Source of the DNA: Gordionus sp. m RMFG-2023
Lineage: Eukaryota; Nematomorpha; Gordioida; Chordodea; Parachordodidae
Assembly (NCBI RefSeq): GCF_954871325.1
Contig: NC_088778.1
Coordinates: 24,723,120 to 24,787,119 of the forward strand
DNA length: 64,000 bases
Reading direction: 5' to 3'
Shown here one piece after another: positions 56,921-64,000 of the stretch; positions within the stretch are counted from its first letter, which is position 1, and each line of letters starts with the position of its first letter. Under the pieces are notes generated by a model. It did no database searches, was not told the DNA's origin, and saw only the letters and a program-made list of their open reading frames with translations. The position numbers and the translations under genes are program-made.

Positions 56921-59278
56921 TTAAAAAAAAGTTTTTTGTATTTTAAATTTAAAATAACTTAGAAATTTACAAATTTCACCTTTTTTTATAACTAATTGCT
57001 TGTTTAAAAATAAATAAATATATCCAAAGCCTTAAGCATAGAAAAAAAGGAAGATATAAAATCAATTTAAAAATAAAAATAATCATAATATTATTTGTAA
57101 ATTAAAAATTTTGAAGTTCTTTAAATGAAAATGCTAAGCAGATATGAAATGTTGAAATTCATTTTGTTTACAAAAACAGTTATATATTACGTTACGATAT
57201 GTAATTGCTGTTTTTGAAACATATTTTTAAAAAGGCATTTTATAAATTGATTTTTACCTAAGGTTTTTTTAAAAAACTTTTTATTAGCTCTATTTGACTT
57301 CTAAAAGTAAGTTCTTTATGATAAAAAATTTTATAGCTTAAGCCAGTACAAAAGCCTATTCAGGATAATAACAAAGGCAGTTCGGCTTTCAATTTATTAG
57401 GTTATAATATTTCAATGACATCCTCATGATTTTTATATATTAAACTTAAATATTTATAATTACAAATATCTAGGGGAGACCAGGGTAAAACGATTGGTAT
57501 TTACCATAAAATTTTGAAACAAATACATAACTGAACAAATTATAGATTTATATGTTGCCCAATATCGCGTCAACAAAATAAATAGGTGTAACTCTACCGT
57601 TGATGATTAAAGAAGCTATAATTAATCATATTATATGTAGTGTGCCTCGCCAATATATCCCATACCCAGGGTAAAATGGCTAAACATCAGGGTAGAATGA
57701 TTAAATTTTATAGGGGGAGTAATTTATTCTGAAGGGGATCGGTGGTTTTCTTAGGTTTATATTCTCTCAATTTTCCTTTTATAGTAATTATATTTATATT
57801 TACCTTTATTTTATTTTGGCTACTGGCCACCATTCTGAAAATTTTCCCAAGGGATAAAATTTTGAAGAACTATAATCGGAAAAATATTGAAGACAAAATA
57901 ATTTTGGAAGGAAAACAACAATTTTATTTCATTTTTTTCTCTTTTTTATCTACTACAAAATAAATATAAATTGATTAATATAAATAATTTACAAACATAT
58001 GGACATAGACAATTTTTATAATTACTACTTTTTATTTCTTTTACAAACAATAATAATAATATATTAAAAGAATGAATGCGCAAAATAATAATTAAAAAAA
58101 ATTTATCCAAAAAAATGAATGAATTCACAATTTAACATAAAAAACAACCCACATAACCAGTTAAAATAAAATTAAACATAATTTTGCAATTTTGGTATCT
58201 ATTTATCAGTTAATCAATTCAATATGGGAATGTAATTTTTTTTTATCAAAAATAGCACATTTTGAGTGTCCTCATTTTAGGCAACTTGTGACTATTTTTA
58301 AAAATTTTATTCCAAATAACACAAACTATTTACTTTTGCTCACAAATATGTTTTTATATGGTTGAAAACATAAATATTTAAAAATTATTTCTATACAGCT
58401 AATCAGATGGAACATTTTAACCCCTTTTACCCAAAACAACTTTACCTCAAGATGATATACATTATTAAAATCATTATTGCGTGACATCTAGTTAAGCTAT
58501 AAACTTCCGATAAATTTATTTTCCAGCTTTTACTTTAAGTAACATGTATAAATATATTTGAATTATGAGCCTTAATATATTTTGCTAAAACAAAAATAAA
58601 CTAAAGGGTAATACAAATGGGTTCTTGGCAGAATATGTCATTTTGGGCGAAATTTTTTTGCTTACCACGAGTCCTAACTCGGAACTGTATATGCGTGTAA
58701 AGCTGCTTAAAAAATGCAAGACATATTTTATTGTCATCCCTCTTTTACAAAAAAAAATAAAAAAAAATTTTATGATTGGAAGATCAAAGTTATTGAATAA
58801 ATTGATTTCAATTTATTAAAATTTAATTAAGAGCGTTAAATTTAAAAAGAATCTTTATCGCTTCTATTTCAAAACTGAAATCGGAGTTGTTCAAGTTTTA
58901 ATATTCATAAAAAAAACTCTATTTCCAGTTGCAATTTAAATTTAAAAAAAAATATTGGGCTTTACGATAAGGGGTTGCTTTAGTCCTCAATTAATATTTT
59001 TTAAAAAAATAATCAAAAAGCATCTCGTTTTACAAAAAAAAGGGCCATGAAATGGATTGTTAGTTATTTATCTTCTTTTAAGAATTCTAGAGAGTTGTCT
59101 GAATAGAATGGATTCTAGATTAAAAAATTAAATAAACGCATTTCAAATATATCAACACTCTTGTGTTAAAAATCGATATATATTATTTTAGAAAAAAGGT
59201 TCCCTAGCTACAAAAATTAAGCTTTAGAATACATTTAATATATTTATCGATTAAATGCTTAAATGTAACATAAATAGT
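56921..59278. other. Gene-free stretch upstream of the secreted-protein gene
   Basis: Contains its promoter region (just above 56920) and, at about 57470-58450, scattered GGGTAAAA/TTTTACCC words (CAGGGTAAAACGATTGG, ATGGCTAAACATCAGGGTAG, CCCCTTTTACCCAAAACAAC) in opposing orientation that look like the ends of an old element of about 1 kb. The frame 57742-57963 lies inside it and looks like chance. Confidence 0.45.
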
Positions 59279-59583
59279 TAGGGTGTCCTAGGTCGGCTTA
59301 ATTTGGATACTTAATTGCTTTTTAGTATAGACTAAAAAGTTTTTGATCGAGTATACCCATTTCGGGTTTTTTAAGTATTTGGTTGCATTTCTATTTTTCG
59401 TATTTTTTGGTTATATCTTTTTTTTCATTTTTTTAAAAAAAATTTCTTTTGCTTTTTTAGCTATTTTAGCCGTTACTTAAAAGATGGCTAAATAGCAGGC
59501 TATAAAGTATTAAGCCGACCTAAGATACAGGACGGCCAAATAGCAGGCTATTAAGTATTAAGCCGACCTAAGACACAGCCTTA
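59279..59583. mobile_element. hAT-like MITE with a tandem 48-bp duplication in one arm
   Basis: Ends TAGGGTGTCCTAGGTCGGCT and, inverted, TAAGGCTGTGTCTTAGGTCG. The right arm has two head-to-tail copies of a unit of about 48 bp containing AAATAGCAGGCTAT and ATTAAGCCGACCTAAGA. No clear target duplication. Confidence 0.6.
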
Positions 59584-59591
59584 GACCTTTT

Positions 59592-62500
59592 TTCCCCTTT
59601 CTTTTACTATACCGTCTATTTGATGAAATCTATATAAAAATGATTACTAAATAAAAAAAAAATTCTTTTTCTAATTTGCCTTGTTTTCCCATAGTTGAAC
59701 AAAAAAAAGGTAATATTAACATAAAGGCGATTATATTTTTACTTTTTAAAAATTTAATTCTTAAAAAAATATTTAAAATTAAATCTTGAAGAATATTATT
59801 TAAAAAAAAATGTAATTTACATTATAGTTAATGAAAAATTTAAATTATACTCAACAACGAAAATGTTAATTGTTAATAAATCCATTAATATTAACATCAT
59901 TAATAAATGCATACTTTCAAATATTTTTAATAGGAACTGTAGTTGGTATAGTGATAATATAGTCAGTTATGTAAAATTGATAATACAATACTTTCTTGAA
60001 TACACTATTAAATTTAAATACCATTAGCACAATATTTTAGATAATTAAGTGTTTTATTATGAATCATTCCTGGATGATTAACTTTGTATGATGTGCGAAG
60101 AGTCAATAAATAAAACTAAATGAAAGAAGAGACATTTAAATCCACCTCGTAAGGAGTTTTTAAGGTTATACAAACAAGTCTTCAATAGTTATTTAGATTA
60201 ATGAGCGCATTGTAGTCATTTTCTGTTTTTGTTCCCTAAAAAATTTTACTTAAAAATTTACAAATGTAAAAATTTTTCCCCGGGAAACTTAATATAATCC
60301 AATTTAATATTTACTTCAAAAAAATGCACAAAAATTATTTAAGTCCTTCTTAAGCAATCAAAAATTAGTTTATTATTAAAATTGAATTTATATTAAGTCT
60401 TTAGTTAGTAATACTTAGCGCAATTCCTTTTTCATAGTTGATTTACTTTATTTATAGTGTAGTGTTGCATTTCAAAGCCATATTTTTTGCGCTTCCTTAA
60501 AAATAGAAAGGCTTCGATTACTTAAGGCCGATAACAACTTTTATCCATAAAGGTCTGTTAATTATTGTTAAAAATAATAATTTTAATATAAAAACAAAAG
60601 CCCAAAATTTACATTAAAATTTTTTCTTTCAATTTTTATTGTATTTCGTTACCTACATATTATGCCCAATTACATTACAAAAAAAATACAATATAGATTT
60701 CACAATTTAAAAGTGTAAATACGCTGGAGTCTACAGCCGTGGTAAATATTATAGGCTGTGGTAAAATGCCTTTCAATAGCGGACTTCAATATGCATACTT
60801 TAGTCCATTTATTTAAAGAATGAATCCCATTCTATGTTAGAATTTATGTCATTATAGACGTCATCTCGCGGAAAAGAATTTATTTTAAAAAGATAAGTAG
60901 AACCTATTTTCATATATAAAAAATATATAAATTTTTAGAGTAAAATGCGATTTCAGCTAGTAATACACTGTTAACGATGTAAATGATGCATATTTGTAAA
61001 ACAAATCTATAATTATTAAATAATGAATTATAAACTTTATTTTTTTTAAAAGTAATATATACATAAATATATTTCATAAAAAAATATTTATTATACAAAT
61101 CATCTTCGAATTTAAAATATTTCACAATATTATCTATTCATTCTGAGTGGCCAAATGGTTAAAAAAATTTGTGTATAAAAAAAGAAAATGATATATTTTT
61201 TTAAAAAATGACAAATATTAATCTAAAAATATATCAATTCACAAATAAAATATTTCATAAACTGACATATTTTAAAAAAAAATTTTTTTTACAATATCGA
61301 CATGGTATATTGTGAAAATATAGTTATTTATAAGTTAGTTGCGATATATATATATATAATAGTATCTAGAAGTTACTCATTTTCGTTTTAAGGCATTTAT
61401 TTCTAAGCTTAGCAAAAAATTACGAAAAATGGAGTAATATGGGATGGTTAAAGTTTAAGTAAAAATAAAACTATTTGTAGACAATCAAAAATATGGCTAA
61501 ATATGAAGCAAATTCAATTTTTGTAAGGCCTGGGATATATAAGCGTTATACTATTATAATTAATATTAGTAATTGTAGGAGGGTAGGGGGTGCATTTAGT
61601 CATGGCTTAAATTTATATTCATAAATTAGATTCTTAGAAGCTATATTTATTTATAATACGTTAAGAAAAAAAAATATTTGCTAAAAATCTTTCTTTTTTA
61701 AAAAAAAATTCTTTAAATTCTTTCCCTTTGTCTTGTGGTAATGAAATGGAAGGAGAGGGGGGGGGATTGCACATATGCTCCATAACTATCATAATCTCTT
61801 TTAAATTATATAAAAAAAAATTCAAAAAAAAATTTTGAAATAATTAAAGCATTTAAGTAGAAATTACAATTTTATTTTTAAAACGAAGTGAAAAGTTGAT
61901 GAGATATCGGGATAGGTAATAAATGTTTATCAATAGCAGAACATTTAAATTAGATTAATTAAATTCATTAGCTTCAAATTTTCCAAAAAATAAATGTGGC
62001 CAGTTTAAACATAATTTTTTAAAAGGCTATTTAGATCTAGTATAAACTTATGATGAAATAGTGTGTTCTAGTTTAAAATCTGAATAGTGATTTAAACAAA
62101 AATAAGTTTGAAAAATAAAAAAAAACCAGGACATGGCTTGAGCTCTTTTTTTAAATAGCAAACAAAGAATAAGTTCAAAGAACCATTGAAACAAAGTCTG
62201 CCTTTTTCTTGCAATAAATTAAACCATATACATTTTTTGTTAAATAATAATAAATCATAAAAAAATTTTTTTGTATGACAAATAAAATATGAAATAAAGT
62301 CATAATTATGCGTTATATGGCATGGGTTATTTTTTTTAAATTTTGTATATTCTTGTTTGTAATAAGTAATAATATCGATTTTTTTTAATGTTTATTTTAT
62401 GTATTAAATACATAAATAAAAATATTAAAAAAATATGAAAATCTTCAATTTTTTTTTCGAGTAGAGTATAGAGGAATCAAAATTCAATGGGATTGGATAA

Positions 62501-62915
62501 GTGATATCGAACGTTAAAAAAAAATTTTTTACATGAAAGGGGTTCATCCATGTGCTTTCGAAATAAATAAATAAATAATATAGTTTAAAAATATTGTTTT
62601 ATTTAAATTTTAAAAAAAAGCGAAAGATTAAAAAATATTTTTTTGGTGGAGTAAGAGAAATGCAAAACGATGGTTTCATATTTATGATGATGATTCAGGT
62701 AATGATACCCTCCTCCAATTAATAGGTGATCTATGTTTTTTTTAAAAAAAAGGGGTGAGTTGTTGACAAAATAGGCGCATAGTATTTTGTGAAATTATAA
62801 GCTATTTTTTTCATATATATCCTTTAAAAATAATAATTAAAACAAAATAACGAATAACATCCCATTTTTTTTGCCACATATTTTCCTCGCGCGAATAAAT
62901 CGATTTATCTTGGTG
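59592..62915. other. Gene-free AT-rich stretch
   Basis: No conserved protein words on either strand. A possible half of the foldback family of 25853-26330 lies near 61580-61620 (TGCATTTAGTCATGGCTTAA). Otherwise homopolymer-rich DNA. Confidence 0.45.
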
Positions 62916-62918
62916 CCG

Positions 62919-63275
62919 TTATAAAATAAGGCAGCATTTTTTCACCTTATCACTTTTCTCGGCCCCGTCGACGCTGCTCTTAGTTTTGGTCTTACCTATT
63001 CCATCCCCATTTTCGACCACAATCTTCCCCTTCTTAGAGAGTAAAACGGTTTGAACAACTGGTGAGATTGCTTTTGGATCCCCGCTAGGTACCATGATAG
63101 TTTGGGCCGTGACCCGCTTGTTCAAAGAATCGCCCATTTTTCCGGCCGTTCCGTTCCCTACTACGGACTGATTTTTGCGGGGAGAGGAGCTTTGGGATAG
63201 AGGATGAGTATTGGCGGACGGCGATGTAACTGAGTGAGCGGAGGAAGGGGTGATAGCGGGTTTTTTCGTTTCATC
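62919..63275 (-). CDS. C-terminal exon of a gene ending in a CaaX box, rest outside window
   Basis: Minus-strand exon with AG at 63277-63276, open for 118 codons to the stop at 62919. It starts DETKKPAITPSSAHSV, passes a Ser/Thr/Pro/Asn-rich stretch, then MGDSLNKRVTAQTIMVPSG, PKAISPVVQTVLLSKKGKI, and ends DGAEKSDKVKKCCLIL. The last four residues CLIL are a CaaX box (Leu at the end favours geranylgeranylation), next to a second Cys and a KVKK basic patch, as in membrane-anchored proteins. No catalytic domain is in this exon. Upstream exons were not found by eye up to base 64000, so the protein family stays open. GC content is higher than around it. Confidence 0.6.
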   Translation of the reverse strand, partial: DETKKPAITPSSAHSVTSPSANTHPLSQSSSPRKNQSVVGNGTAGKMGDSLNKRVTAQTIMVPSGDPKAISPVVQTVLLSKKGKIVVENGDGIGKTKTKSSVDGAEKSDKVKKCCLIL

Positions 63276-63289
63276 CTTGAAAATGAATT

Positions 63290-64000
63290 TAGCATATTAG
63301 CTTTAAGCTTAATTATTATAGACTAACATTGGCTGATTCGAGTTTAGGAAACAGAAAGAGGATGTTTACCCGCCCCCTCCCCTTATTCATTTGATGATCC
63401 ACCCATAACCAAGAAATTTATTACTCTTTAAAAAATAATATCGCTAGAAAAGGTTAGGATTGAAGGCAACAGCGATATGGGTTAGGGTATATGTATTAAA
63501 AATGGACATTGCATTTTAAAAAAATATATAATTATCTTAAAAAATAAATGTGTCAAAGCTTAAATTTGAACTTTTAATATAACTCATCTAATAAAAAAGA
63601 TTCCTGGTTATGGAAATTTCAGGTTTTTGACCCCCATAATATTCGAATCAACTTTAGAGTTGGGGACGTTTAAAAATCTGCAACATAAATGTATTCGCTT
63701 AGTTAATACCCTACCTTGCAAAGTTTTGCATAATGCATTGTTTAATTTTTCTTATTTATTCTGTGCCTTGATTTAGTAAAAAAATTTAATCTTTGTTATA
63801 TATCAAAAATAATAGAATAATTTGAAAATAAAGATCCCCACCAAATAATCCAAGAAAATCGTCAAATTTTTAGTATTTTTAAGGTACTTTATTATTTAAC
63901 AACAAAGCCTTCAAAATCAAGTAGTAATGGGGCCATATTTTAAATGAAAATCGAACAATTTAAATAGCGTCGGCTGTGTTATAGATCCTTCAGTACTTTA
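63290..64000. other. Intron or intergenic end of window
   Basis: Probably intron upstream of the CaaX exon; I see no further exon of this gene and no other frame. Confidence 0.45.

Noticed and set aside
57742-57963. 73-codon frame with a hydrophobic start
   Set aside because: Lies inside an apparent old element, AT-driven, no homologous counterpart recognised.
1-64000. CRISPR array, operon, or bacterial contamination
   Set aside because: No regular spacer array, no Shine-Dalgarno-led gene chains; spliced eukaryotic genes throughout.

Overview
The window is nuclear DNA from an AT-rich invertebrate animal. Its genes are split by GT-AG introns, from 39 bp to several kb, and the spaces between are crowded with short inverted-repeat DNA transposons. 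The host proteins (cohesin loader NIPBL, kinetochore protein NUF2, a Nudix CoA diphosphatase) are clearly eukaryotic and NIPBL aligns best with animal copies. I cannot place the phylum from sequence alone; the proteins are diverged and low-complexity Asn-rich stretches are common.

Layout. (1) 177-13779, plus: the last 16 exons of NIPBL/Nipped-B (SCC2), about 1019 residues, ending in a long Asn/His/Pro-rich tail; its introns hold at least eight small transposons. (2) 13.9-25 kb: no host gene; a decayed LINE (minus, about 16.2-18.3 kb), a piggyBac-type MITE, and two copies of a 0.2-kb hAT-type MITE. (3) 25215-26631, minus: two-exon Nudix hydrolase of the NUDT7/NUDT8 type; 26952-29678, plus: nine-exon NUF2. 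These two genes are head to head over a 320-bp shared promoter. (4) 31-35 kb: a nearly complete 2.8-kb hAT transposon with BED finger, transposase intron, terminal repeats and target duplication, then a shorter hAT copy of another family. (5) 36-53 kb: four copies of an unrecognised repeat unit, in two inverted pairs (A/B convergent, C/D divergent). C and D each keep an open frame for a 182-183-residue protein I do not recognise. Between the pairs lies a hAT element nested in another element. (6) 55586-56920, minus: two-exon gene for an unrecognised secreted protein of 416 residues. (7) 62919-63275, minus: last exon of a gene running off the right edge, ending in a CaaX prenylation box.

NIPBL loads cohesin and NUF2 anchors kinetochores to microtubules, so both serve chromosome segregation, but they are 13 kb apart and nothing suggests joint control. 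The closest thing to an undescribed system is the four-copy inverted family with its small Pro-rich, Cys-tailed protein; the orphan secreted protein is second.
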